Assembly (NCBI RefSeq): GCF_020164745.1
Contig: NZ_JAIUGV010000007.1
Coordinates: forward strand, 186,001-250,000
DNA: 64,000 nucleotides
Reading direction: 5' to 3'
Source of the DNA: Mesorhizobium sp. ES1-4
GTDB lineage: Bacteria > Pseudomonadota > Alphaproteobacteria > Rhizobiales > Rhizobiaceae
Positions within the stretch are counted from its first letter, which is position 1; each line of letters opens with the position of its first letter. Positions 36,646 to 45,393 of the stretch are shown here, piece after piece. The notes beneath the pieces were generated by a model, which ran no database searches, was not told the DNA's origin, and saw nothing but the letters and a program-made list of their open reading frames with translations. The position numbers were made by a program, and so were the translations under genes.

Positions 36646-36904
36646 CTCCGCCAACCGCTTCGTCGCCGATGCGCTTGCCGATCATCTGAGGCGGCTTCCT
36701 GGCATCCATGCCGGTGTCAACGTCTTCCGGCTGAAGTAATCGCTGCGCGAGCACCTGTACATACTCGACCATCTCGAAAACCGGCAGTATGAGGTTGCTG
36801 CCGATCTGCTTCGCGTCCACCTGCGGCTCTCCCGCAGCCAGCGACCGCAGGCGGCCAGCCGCGGGGCGCCCGCGCTGTTCGGCATGATCAGCCGGCTGGA
36901 ATGA
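36641..36904 (+). pseudogene. GntR-family (FCD domain) regulator C-terminal remnant
   Basis: In one plus-strand frame the sequence reads ANRFVADALADHLRRL, then a TAA stop at 36737-36739 and, in the same frame, SLREHLYILDHLENRQYEVA and ADLLRVHLRLSR, ending at TGA 36902-36904. The pattern (asn-x-phe, EH-x-x-ILD, AA-x-LLR-x-HL) is that of the last helices of an FCD ligand-binding domain. The helix-turn-helix half is missing and the remnant abuts the aldehyde dehydrogenase tail head-on at about 36645, marking a deletion junction. Identification is moderate because the fragment is short. Confidence 0.5.
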
Positions 36905-36914
36905 CGAGGATTGA

Positions 36915-37472
36915 TTGACGCGTAGAGCGAGCCCGACGATCGCGCTGTTTCCCGAAGCCAGCTTCGGGGCGGCGTTGAATTGCGTCGGTATCGCGCAAGC
37001 CTTGCGTGCCCGTGATGCGCGTCCGGTGTTCATCTGCCATGCCGGCTTTTCCGGTGTCTTTGCCGATTGTGGTTTCCAGGAATACCAGCTGCCGAGCGAC
37101 GAGCCGCTGAGCGACAGTGCACGCCAGAGCTACTGGCAGACGTTCGTGCGCCGGCACCTGCCGCATTTCAGGCTGAGCCCGATCGACCAGCTCGAATCCT
37201 ATGTCGCGCCGACCTGGCAGGCGATCGTCGATACGGCGGTCTACGCCGAAGCGCCGCTGCGCCACGACAATGCGCAACGCGCCGGAGAGACCGGCGTCGG
37301 CGATCACATAGGCAGGGACGCCTGGACAGAAGGAGTATTGGAGAGAGCCATTCTCGGCCTGCTGGCCGACGATGCCATGCGCGCCCGCCCGAGGGACAAT
37401 GCAGCCGAGATGGCGCTGAAACCCGGAACGGACGTGGCCGCGCAAGCCATTCCCTCCCTGATACGGACATGA
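36915..37472 (+). CDS. Internally deleted GT1-type glycosyltransferase
   Basis: A 185-residue open frame that combines two ends of a glycosyltransferase of the UDP-glycosyltransferase/YjiC type. Residues 1-115 (PTIALFPEASFGAALNCVGI, FICHAGFSGVFADCGF) are the N-terminal acceptor-side Rossmann half. Residues 116-185 (NAQRAGETGVGDHIGRDAWT, NAAEMALKPGTDVAAQAI) are the extreme C-terminus. About 220 residues, including the nucleotide-sugar-binding core, are missing in between, without a frameshift. Catalysis is therefore unlikely. It starts with TTG behind AGGA and its stop overlaps the following glutamine-synthetase-like start. Confidence 0.6.
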   Translation: MTRRASPTIALFPEASFGAALNCVGIAQALRARDARPVFICHAGFSGVFADCGFQEYQLPSDEPLSDSARQSYWQTFVRRHLPHFRLSPIDQLESYVAPTWQAIVDTAVYAEAPLRHDNAQRAGETGVGDHIGRDAWTEGVLERAILGLLADDAMRARPRDNAAEMALKPGTDVAAQAIPSLIRT

Positions 37473-38848
37473 ACGAAATGCTTGATAAGAACGCGAACAC
37501 CGCAATCAACGACCCCAAGGCCTGGCTCACGCAGCACGGCATCACCGAAGTCGAGTGCCTTGTGCCCGACATGAACGGCGTGCTGCGCGGCAAGGCGCTG
37601 CCGACGGCGAAGTTCCTCAAGGCGCTGGAAGACCGCGCGCTTTACTTGCCCAGCAGTGCGTTCCTGGTAAGCATCGATGGCCGCTATTCCGGCTCGATCG
37701 ACGAGGGATTTGCCTATTCGGACCCGGACATGCGCATGGTGCCCGATGTCTCGACGCTGTGCCTGGCGCCCGGGGCGGCGGCTGGCAAGGCCTATGTCTT
37801 CGCCGACGCATTCCACATGGACGGCAGGCCGTGGATGGCCTCGCCGCGCCATGTGCTGCGCGCCGTGCTCGATCTCTACCGCCAGCGCGGCTGGCGCGCG
37901 GTGGTGGCGCCGGAACTCGAATTCTATCTCACCGCGCATAACCCGGATCCGGACAAGCCCTTGACCGCGCCGGTCGGCGCCAATGGCCGGGCCGAGGGCG
38001 TGCAGCATCCCTATGACATGGCCGCCCTCGAGGAGTTCGAGCCGGTGATCCGGCGCGTCTACGATTACGCCGCCGCCGCCGGCCTGCCGCTCGACACGCT
38101 GATCCATGAATCGGGCACGGCGCAGCTGGAGATCAACCTGCTGCATGGCGACGCGTTGCCGCTGGCCGACCAGGTGCTGTTGTTCAAGCGGTTGACGCGC
38201 CAGGCCGCACAGCAATGCGGGATGCATGCCACCTTCATGGCCAAGCCGATCGCGGCGCAGGCGGGCAGTTCGATGCACCTGCACATGTCCATCATCGACG
38301 AGGCGGGCAACGCGCTGTTTGCCGGCGCTGAGGATGCCGACACCGAGATGTTCGGACACTTCATCGGCGGCCTGCAGAAATATGTTCCCGAAATCATGCC
38401 GCTGTTTGCGCCCAACGTGAACTCGTTCCGCCGCATCCGGCCGAACCACAGCGCGCCGGCCAACATCGAGTGGTCGCATGACAACCGCTCCTGCGGCCTG
38501 CGTGTGCCGGCGGGAGGGAGGGCGGCGCGACGGGTCGAAAACCGGTTACCGGGCGCGGATTGCAACCCCTATCTGGCGATCGCCGGCTCGCTTCTCGCCG
38601 GCTATCTCGGCGTCGAGCAGAAGCTCGCACGCTCGGCCGAAGCCTCGGGCAATGCCTACAAGATCAGGAGCACGCTGCCGAAGACCATGGAGGAGGCGCT
38701 GGATCGTTTCGAGGCTTGTGATCCGGTGCGGAAACTGCTCGGCGAGGATTTCTTCCAGACCTATCTGCGCGTCAAGAGCGTCGAGCTCGACCTGTTCCAG
38801 AGCGTGGTGACGAGCTGGGAACGCGACCATTTGCTGCTGAAGGTGTGA
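37469..38848 (+). CDS. puuA: Glutamine synthetase family protein, gamma-glutamylputrescine synthetase-like
   Basis: A 459-residue glutamine-synthetase-fold enzyme. It shows VECLVPDMNGVLRGKALP near residue 27-44, the metal-site glutamates in VVAPELEFYL near 148 and ESGTAQLEINLL near 216, ATP/metal motif GSSMHLHMSI near 266-275, and NSFRRIRPNHSAPANIEW near 316. It lacks the adenylylation Tyr region of GlnA and resembles PuuA-type ligases that join glutamate to amines. The next gene is a PuuB-like FAD oxidase, and a polyamine-type importer lies upstream, which supports the amine assignment. The start overlaps the glycosyltransferase remnant. Confidence 0.82.
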   Translation: MNEMLDKNANTAINDPKAWLTQHGITEVECLVPDMNGVLRGKALPTAKFLKALEDRALYLPSSAFLVSIDGRYSGSIDEGFAYSDPDMRMVPDVSTLCLAPGAAAGKAYVFADAFHMDGRPWMASPRHVLRAVLDLYRQRGWRAVVAPELEFYLTAHNPDPDKPLTAPVGANGRAEGVQHPYDMAALEEFEPVIRRVYDYAAAAGLPLDTLIHESGTAQLEINLLHGDALPLADQVLLFKRLTRQAAQQCGMHATFMAKPIAAQAGSSMHLHMSIIDEAGNALFAGAEDADTEMFGHFIGGLQKYVPEIMPLFAPNVNSFRRIRPNHSAPANIEWSHDNRSCGLRVPAGGRAARRVENRLPGADCNPYLAIAGSLLAGYLGVEQKLARSAEASGNAYKIRSTLPKTMEEALDRFEACDPVRKLLGEDFFQTYLRVKSVELDLFQSVVTSWERDHLLLKV

Positions 38849-38850
38849 TC

Positions 38851-40149
38851 ATGGCATCTTCAACGGGTTTCAATTCCGGTCTCGATATCGGCAAATCCTA
38901 CTATGTCGCCACCGCCAATCCGGCGCCGGACCATGCGGCGCTGGTCGGCGATGTCGAGACGGATCTGGTTGTCGTCGGCGGTGGCTGCACCGGCCTGTCG
39001 GCTGCCCTTCACGCTGCCGAGCGCGGCCTGAAAGTGGTGTTGCTGGAAGGCGGCAAGATTGGCTGGGGGGCGTCGGGCCGCAATGGCGGCCAGATGATCC
39101 CCGGCCTGCGCAAGGGGGCCAAGGGGCTGGTCAAGCTCTATGGGCCGGAACGGGCGAAAATGCTGTTCGACCTCGCCTTCGAGGCGCGCGGGCTGGTGCT
39201 CGACATCATCGAGCGCCATGCCATCGATTGCGACCTCAGGCTGACCGGCCATCTGGTCGGGGCGGTCAACGGCTCTGACCTCAGGGATCTGGAAGAGGAG
39301 GCCAAGTGCCTTGAAAGCGTGATGAAATTCCGCGACGTCGAGATATTGTCGGCGGCGGACGCCCGGGCCAAGGTCGACACGCCCTATCACGGCGCGATGT
39401 ACGAGCCGCTTGGCGGTCACATGCATCCCTTGAACTACACGCTCGGCCTTGCCCGCGCGGCAGTGGCTGCCGGCGTCACTATCCACGAGAATTCGGTGGC
39501 CACGCGGCTGGAGCGCGAGCCTTCGATCCGCATCTCAACGGCAAAGGGATCGGTACGGGCCAGACATATCGTGCTGGCGGGCGATGCGCTGCTCAATGGG
39601 CTGGAGCCGCGCGTCAACAGCCGCATCATGCCTGTCGGCAACTACATCGTCGCCACCGAGCCGCTGGAGGGCAAACGCAACGTTATCCCGGCCAATGTCG
39701 CGGTGTCCGACACACGTTTCGTCGTCAATTACTACCGCATGTCGGCGGATGGACGCCTGCTGTTTGGCGGCGGCGAGCGCTACACCCCGTCGCCGCCGGC
39801 CGACATCGCCGGCTTCGTGCGGCCCCACATGGAAGCCACCTTCCCGCAGCTCAAGGGCTGCCGCATCGATCATGCCTGGGGCGGGCTGGTGTCGGTGACG
39901 ACGTCGCGGCTGCCGCATGTCGGACACTATGGCGAGGTTTATTTCGCACATGGCTATTCCGGCAAGGGTGTCATCCTGTCGACGCTGTCGGGCAAGCTCT
40001 TGGCCGAGGCGATCACCGGCAATGCCTCCCGGCTCGATTTGTTCTCGACGCTGACGCCCATGCCGTTCCCGGGCGGCACGGCGCTGCGCGGTCCGCTCTA
40101 TGTGCTCGGCATGCTGTGGTATGCGATGCGGGACAGGATCAAGCACTGA
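38851..40149 (+). CDS. puuB: FAD-dependent oxidoreductase, gamma-glutamylputrescine oxidase-like
   Basis: A 432-residue DAO-superfamily flavoprotein. FAD-binding Rossmann motif LVVVGGGCTGLSAALHAAER lies near residues 34-53, then GGKIGWGASGRNGGQMIPG near 68-86, and a C-terminal ATP/FAD motif AHGYSGKGVILSTLSGKL near 367-384. The family oxidises amine groups; PuuB oxidises gamma-glutamylputrescine to the aldehyde. ATG 38851 follows the ligase stop by two bases. The aldehyde dehydrogenase that would follow in the pathway is only a remnant upstream. Confidence 0.85.
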   Translation: MASSTGFNSGLDIGKSYYVATANPAPDHAALVGDVETDLVVVGGGCTGLSAALHAAERGLKVVLLEGGKIGWGASGRNGGQMIPGLRKGAKGLVKLYGPERAKMLFDLAFEARGLVLDIIERHAIDCDLRLTGHLVGAVNGSDLRDLEEEAKCLESVMKFRDVEILSAADARAKVDTPYHGAMYEPLGGHMHPLNYTLGLARAAVAAGVTIHENSVATRLEREPSIRISTAKGSVRARHIVLAGDALLNGLEPRVNSRIMPVGNYIVATEPLEGKRNVIPANVAVSDTRFVVNYYRMSADGRLLFGGGERYTPSPPADIAGFVRPHMEATFPQLKGCRIDHAWGGLVSVTTSRLPHVGHYGEVYFAHGYSGKGVILSTLSGKLLAEAITGNASRLDLFSTLTPMPFPGGTALRGPLYVLGMLWYAMRDRIKH

Positions 40150-40181
40150 GGGGGTTGCGTTAGTTTCGCGTCGTGAAACCT

Positions 40182-40952
40182 TTAGACGACAAAGAAATCC
40201 TCGATGCGCTGCCTCGCGACAAGCAGCGCCGGCAGGAATTCCTGCTCCATCTCCGCGACGGAAAACCGCGCCGACTGGGTCGAGACGTTGATCGCGGCGA
40301 TCGTGCGTCCGGCGCGGTCGTGGATCGGCACGGCGATCGAGCGCAGGCCGAGTTCCAGCTCTTCGTCGACGATGGCAAAGCCGTCCGCCCTGGCTTTGGC
40401 AATGGCCTTCGCCAGCAGCGGCCTTTCAACAATCGTCTTCGGCGTCCGTCGCTCGATTGTCGCCTGGCGGAGAAATGCGTCGAGTTCCCCTGATGTCAGC
40501 CCGGCGAGCAGCATCCGCCCCATCGAGGTGCAATAGGCCGGCAGCCTGGTGCCGACATCGAGCGATACGCTGAGGATGCGGCGGCCGGGGATGCGGGCGA
40601 CATAGACGACATCCTCGCCTGACAGGATCGCCGCCGAGCAGGCCTCGTTCAGCCGCGCCGCCACCGCGCGCATGATGGGGGCGGCGAAGCTCCACAGCGA
40701 GGCGCCGCCGAGCCATGTGCGGGCAACGGTCAGCAGGCGCGGCGACAGCGAGAACACACGGCCGTCCTGGGTGGCATAGCCGGTGGCGACCAGCGTCAGC
40801 AGGAAACGGCGGGCGCCGGCGCGGGTCAGGCCGGCTTCCTCGGCCATTTCGGTCAGCGTCATGCCGGAGGGGTGGCGGGCGAGGATTTCCATGACGCCAA
40901 GGCCGCGCTCAAGCGAGCCGACGTGATCACGGGAAGCAGCCGCTTCGTCCAT
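40182..40952 (-). CDS. pcaR: IclR family regulator, PcaR-like
   Basis: A 256-residue IclR protein: winged helix SLERGLGVMEILARHPSGMT and TLTEMAEEAGLTRAGARRFL (about 13-52) and the effector domain with YCTSMGRMLLAGL near residue 138 and GLRSIAVPIHDRAGR near 210. It is divergent from pcaIJF. In rhizobia and pseudomonads an IclR-type PcaR activates pca genes in response to beta-ketoadipate, and an inverted repeat resembling a PcaR site precedes pcaI. The symbol rests on context plus family. Confidence 0.82.
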   Translation of the reverse strand: MDEAAASRDHVGSLERGLGVMEILARHPSGMTLTEMAEEAGLTRAGARRFLLTLVATGYATQDGRVFSLSPRLLTVARTWLGGASLWSFAAPIMRAVAARLNEACSAAILSGEDVVYVARIPGRRILSVSLDVGTRLPAYCTSMGRMLLAGLTSGELDAFLRQATIERRTPKTIVERPLLAKAIAKARADGFAIVDEELELGLRSIAVPIHDRAGRTIAAINVSTQSARFSVAEMEQEFLPALLVARQRIEDFFVV

Positions 40953-41023
40953 CTGACCTCCATACCAAAGGCTGCCGTCGCCCGGATTGACTCCGGGCTC
41001 CCGTCAGCATAGAAAGTATCACA

Positions 41024-41050
41024 TATAATACATATGTTCGCAATACGAAC
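41024..41050 (+). promoter_or_regulatory. pcaI promoter with IclR-type operator
   Basis: TATAAT at 41024-41029 is a good -10. A perfect 15-bp inverted repeat GTTCG-CAATA-CGAAC follows at 41036-41050, 24 bases before the pcaI ATG. Its form is like the GTTCG-n5-CGnAC sites reported for PcaR-type regulators. No convincing -35 is seen at the right distance, as expected for an activator-dependent promoter. Confidence 0.6.
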
Positions 41051-41074
41051 TTTTTTTGCATTGGAGCCCTGGCG

Positions 41075-41932
41075 ATGGTCAAGTTCCTGCCGCTCAAACA
41101 GGCGGTGGCCGAGAATTTGAACAGTGGCGATTCCGTTGCGTTCGAAGGTTTCACCCATCTGATCCCGACAGCCGCCGCGCATGAGGCGATCCGCCAGGGG
41201 TTTCGCGACCTGACGTTGATCCGCATGACGCCGGACCTGATCTACGACCAGATGATCGGCATGGGCATGGCGAAGAAGATCGTCTTCTCTTATGTCGGCA
41301 ATCCCGGCGTCGGCCTGCTGCGACGCGCGCGCGACGCCATCGAGAACGGTTTTCCCCGATCGATCGAGGTCGAGGAACACAGCCACGCCGGCATGGCCAA
41401 TGCCTATGAGGCGGGAGCTGCCGGTCTGCCCTGCGCGGTGTTTCGCGGCTATCGCGGCGCCGGGCTGGCTGATGTCAATTCCAACATAAAGTCGGTCACC
41501 TGTCCGTTCACCGGCGAGGTGCTGGCGGCGGTGCCGTCGATCCGGCCCGACGTCACCTTCATCCATGCGCAGAAGGCCGACAAAAAAGGCAATGTGCTGG
41601 TCGAGGGCATCATCGGCATCCAGAAGGAGGCTGTGCTGGCGGCCAAGCGCGCGGTGGTGACGGTGGAGGAAGTGGTCGACGATTTCGACGATCTCCACCC
41701 CAATCTGACCGTGCTGCCGCGCTGGACGATCGCGGCGATCTCGGTCGTGCCCGGCGGCTCGCACCCGTCTTATGCGCACGGCTATTATGCGCGCGACAAT
41801 GCCGCCTATCTCGAATGGGACGAGATCGCTGCCGACCGTGGCAAGTTTCAGGCATGGATGCAGGCGAACGTCATCGAGAAGGACGCTGGAGATTTCGCGG
41901 CACGCGTCGAACATTTGAGGAAAGCGGCATGA
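41075..41932 (+). CDS. pcaI: 3-oxoadipate CoA-transferase subunit A
   Basis: A 285-residue CoA-transferase alpha subunit with FEGFTHLIPTAAAHEAIRQG near residue 28-47 and GYRGAGLADVNSNIKSVTCP near 125-144. With PcaJ it transfers CoA from succinyl-CoA to 3-oxoadipate, the penultimate step of the beta-ketoadipate pathway for protocatechuate and related aromatics. ATG overlaps of the next gene (ATGA) couple the two subunits. The gene lies behind an IclR-type operator and divergent from its regulator. Confidence 0.93.
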   Translation: MVKFLPLKQAVAENLNSGDSVAFEGFTHLIPTAAAHEAIRQGFRDLTLIRMTPDLIYDQMIGMGMAKKIVFSYVGNPGVGLLRRARDAIENGFPRSIEVEEHSHAGMANAYEAGAAGLPCAVFRGYRGAGLADVNSNIKSVTCPFTGEVLAAVPSIRPDVTFIHAQKADKKGNVLVEGIIGIQKEAVLAAKRAVVTVEEVVDDFDDLHPNLTVLPRWTIAAISVVPGGSHPSYAHGYYARDNAAYLEWDEIAADRGKFQAWMQANVIEKDAGDFAARVEHLRKAA

Positions 41933-42723
41933 GCGGGCTGGGTTTCACTCCCAACGAGATGATGACGATCGCCGCCAGCCGCGCGTTGAAAAACGACGAT
42001 GTCTGCTTCGTCGGCATCGGTGCGCCCTCCGCCGCTTGCAACGTGGCGCGGCTGACGCATGCGCCGGATATCACCTTGATCTACGAAAGCGGCACCATCG
42101 GCACCGCGCCCGACGTGCTGCCGCTGTCGATCGGCGACGGCGAATTGTGCGAAACCGCCGTCACCACCGTGGCGGTGCCGGAAATGTTCCGCTACTGGCT
42201 GCAGGGCGGCCGCATTTCCATCGGTTTTCTCGGTGCGGCGCAGCTCGACAGGTTCGGCAACATCAACACCACCGTCATCGGCGACTATTTCCACCCCAAG
42301 ACAAGGCTGCCCGGCGGCGGCGGCGCACCCGAGATCGCGACATCGTCGAAGGAGATCTATATCACCATGGCGCAGTCGAAGCGTGGCATGGTCGAAAAGA
42401 TCGACTTCTTCACCTCCTTCGGCCACGGCGAAGGGGGGGATCATCGCAAGCGGCTTGGCATCGACACGGCCGGGCCGACGCTTCTGATCACCGACCTTGC
42501 CATCTGGAAACCGGACCTAGTGAGCAAGGAATTCACGGTCGTGTCGCTGCATCCGGGCGTGACACGCCAGCAGGTGCAGGAGACCTGTGGCTGGGTCGTC
42601 AGGTTCGCCGAGGCGCTTGACGAAACACCGGCGCCAAGCGAACTCGAACTGAAGACATTGCGCGACCTGCAGGCCCGCACCAGGGTGGCGCATGAGGGTA
42701 CCGGAAAAGGGAAGGCTGCCTGA
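41929..42723 (+). CDS. pcaJ: 3-oxoadipate CoA-transferase subunit B
   Basis: A 264-residue beta subunit. The active-site glutamate region is TLIYESGTIGTAPDVLPLSI (residues 46-65), the family's variant of the SENG motif. GGGGAPEIATSSKEIYITM near 126-144 and FTVVSLHPGVTRQQVQETCG near 197 are conserved. It begins in an ATGA overlap with pcaI. Two bases separate it from pcaF. Confidence 0.93.
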   Translation: MSGLGFTPNEMMTIAASRALKNDDVCFVGIGAPSAACNVARLTHAPDITLIYESGTIGTAPDVLPLSIGDGELCETAVTTVAVPEMFRYWLQGGRISIGFLGAAQLDRFGNINTTVIGDYFHPKTRLPGGGGAPEIATSSKEIYITMAQSKRGMVEKIDFFTSFGHGEGGDHRKRLGIDTAGPTLLITDLAIWKPDLVSKEFTVVSLHPGVTRQQVQETCGWVVRFAEALDETPAPSELELKTLRDLQARTRVAHEGTGKGKAA

Positions 42724-42724
42724 C

Positions 42725-43930
<1,206 letters not shown>

Positions 43931-44027
43931 TCGTCGGTTCTCGGCTCGAGAAGACCATGACTGGATTCGGCGGCTCCGCCAAATTTGACCATGTGGACAA
44001 AAGTCCGGCCCCGTTCCATAGTTCCCC

Positions 44028-44074
44028 GCGCATGACCCCGAAAATCGAAATCGATTTTCGGAAGAATCATGCGC
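44028..44074. repeat. Rhizobial intergenic palindrome
   Basis: A 47-bp imperfect inverted repeat beginning GCGCATGA and ending TCATGCGC, with inner arms CCGAAAATCG and CGATTTTCGG. It resembles the GCATGATnCCGAAAA family seen again at 61379-61431. It sits between pcaF and the BMP-family gene, where it may act as a transcription barrier or mRNA-stabilising stem. Confidence 0.75.
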
Positions 44075-44086
44075 AGAACTAAGAAG

Positions 44087-44129
44087 CTACAGCGTCCTTT
44101 GCGCGTCCGAGGGACGCGCGGCGCTGTAG
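44087..44129. repeat. Second palindrome downstream of pcaF
   Basis: A 43-bp inverted repeat with outer arms CTACAGCG/CGCTGTAG and inner arms GCGCGTCC/GGACGCGC around GAG. It lies 13 bases beyond the previous palindrome and 54 bases before the BMP-family start, probably as part of the same composite intergenic element. Confidence 0.7.
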
Positions 44130-44182
44130 GCTGATTTTTAGAACAGCCGGCTCGACACGGCTGTCGAACAGAGGGGACTGCA

Positions 44183-45214
44183 ATGGAAAACCGGAAGAAC
44201 AAATCTCAATCGGCACGCGACGGGCTGTCGCGGCGCAACGTGCTGGAACTGGGCGCGCTTGGCCTCGCGGCGGCGATGCTGCCAGGCGCTGCCTTCGCCA
44301 AGGACAAAAAGCTGAAGGTGGCGGCGATCTTCGCCACGCCGATCGAGGAGCCATGGGACAACCAGATCCATGTCGCCCTGCAGAAGGCCGAGAAGGAACT
44401 CGGCATCGAATACAAATGGTCTGAAAAGGTGCAGACTGCCGATTTCAGCCGCGTCATGCGCGAATACGCGCAAGGCGGTTACCAGCTGGTGCTCGGCGAC
44501 GCCTTCGCCGCCGAACGGGAATCGCGCCGCACGGCCAAGCAGTTCCCCAAGACCGCCTGGCTGTTCGGCTCCGGCGCGGGGCCGGCCGAACCCAATTTCG
44601 GCGTCTTCGACAACTGGATCCACGAGCCCGCCTATCTCTCGGGCATGATCGCCGGCAAGATGTCGAAGTCGGGCACGGTCGGCGCCGTGGCTGCGATGGG
44701 CATTCCGGAAGTGAACCGGCTGGTCAACGCCTTCTTCGCCGGCGCCAAGGAAGTCAATCCGAACGTCAAGAAGAAGGTCGCCTTCATCGGTTCCTTCTTC
44801 GATCCGCCGAAAGCCAAGGAAGCCGCGGTCGCGCAGATCGATGCCGGCGTCGACGTCATCTATGCCGAGCGCTTCGGCGTCATCGAGGCGGCGGTGGAGA
44901 AGAAGATCCTCGCCATCTCCAACATGTCCGACCAGTCGAGCCTAGGCCCCGACACGGTCATCACCGGTCCGGTCTGGGACATGTACCCGACGGTCGAGCA
45001 GGCGATCAAGCTGGTCAAGGCCGGCGTCTACACGGCGCAGGATTACGGTGATTTCTCGCGCATGGCCAAGGGCGGCTCGTATCTGGCGCCCCTCCACAAG
45101 TTCGACAAGACGCTGCCCGCCGACGTCAAGGATCTGGTCGAGAAGAAGAAGGCCGAAATCCTGGAAGGCAATTTCCGCGTCGACGTCGATGAGAACACGC
45201 CGGTTTCGGATTGA
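44183..45214 (+). CDS. BMP family ABC transporter substrate-binding protein, Tat-type leader
   Basis: A 343-residue Med/BMP-type type-1 binding protein. The leader contains SRRNVLELGALGLAAAMLPG (residues 14-33) with twin arginines, cleaved near AFA. Mature motifs: VAAIFATPIEEPWDNQIH, VLGDAFAAERESRRTAKQFP, WLFGSGAGPAEPNFGVFDNW and MSDQSSLGPDTVITGPVWDM. The family binds nucleosides or purines, and its permeases (next genes) are of the nucleoside type. The following ATPase gene is separated by a 150-bp palindrome-flanked element. Confidence 0.88.
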   Translation: MENRKNKSQSARDGLSRRNVLELGALGLAAAMLPGAAFAKDKKLKVAAIFATPIEEPWDNQIHVALQKAEKELGIEYKWSEKVQTADFSRVMREYAQGGYQLVLGDAFAAERESRRTAKQFPKTAWLFGSGAGPAEPNFGVFDNWIHEPAYLSGMIAGKMSKSGTVGAVAAMGIPEVNRLVNAFFAGAKEVNPNVKKKVAFIGSFFDPPKAKEAAVAQIDAGVDVIYAERFGVIEAAVEKKILAISNMSDQSSLGPDTVITGPVWDMYPTVEQAIKLVKAGVYTAQDYGDFSRMAKGGSYLAPLHKFDKTLPADVKDLVEKKKAEILEGNFRVDVDENTPVSD

Positions 45215-45221
45215 GTGCTTT

Positions 45222-45363
45222 CCCTCCCCTCGAGGGGAGGGTGGCCGTAGGGCCGGGTGGGGCCGCGGTGGCGCGCTCCATCCTGCTCGGTCATAGGTAG
45301 AGGCGGTTGAGATGACCCCACCCGCCTCGCTCTGCTCGGTACCCTCCCCTCGAGGGGGAGGGG
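45222..45363. repeat. MITE-like palindrome-flanked intergenic element
   Basis: Near-identical palindromes CCCTCCCCTCGAGGGGAGGG (45222-45241) and CCCTCCCCTCGAGGGGGAGG (from 45342) bound a 100-bp interior with nested arms GGGTGGGGCC and GACCCCACCC. The whole can fold into one long hairpin. It separates the binding-protein gene from its ATPase gene. No ORF is supported inside. Confidence 0.75.
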
Positions 45364-45393
45364 TATCCGTGCCAGTTCTCATCAGGAGCATCC

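Noticed and set aside
36563..37033. 156-codon minus-strand frame across the GntR and aldehyde dehydrogenase remnants
   Set aside because: Its C-terminal part is a frame-shifted reading of the aldehyde dehydrogenase tail, and the rest is antisense to the GntR-like and glycosyltransferase remnants.
45222..45363. Insertion sequence
   Set aside because: No transposase frame inside; at most a non-autonomous element.
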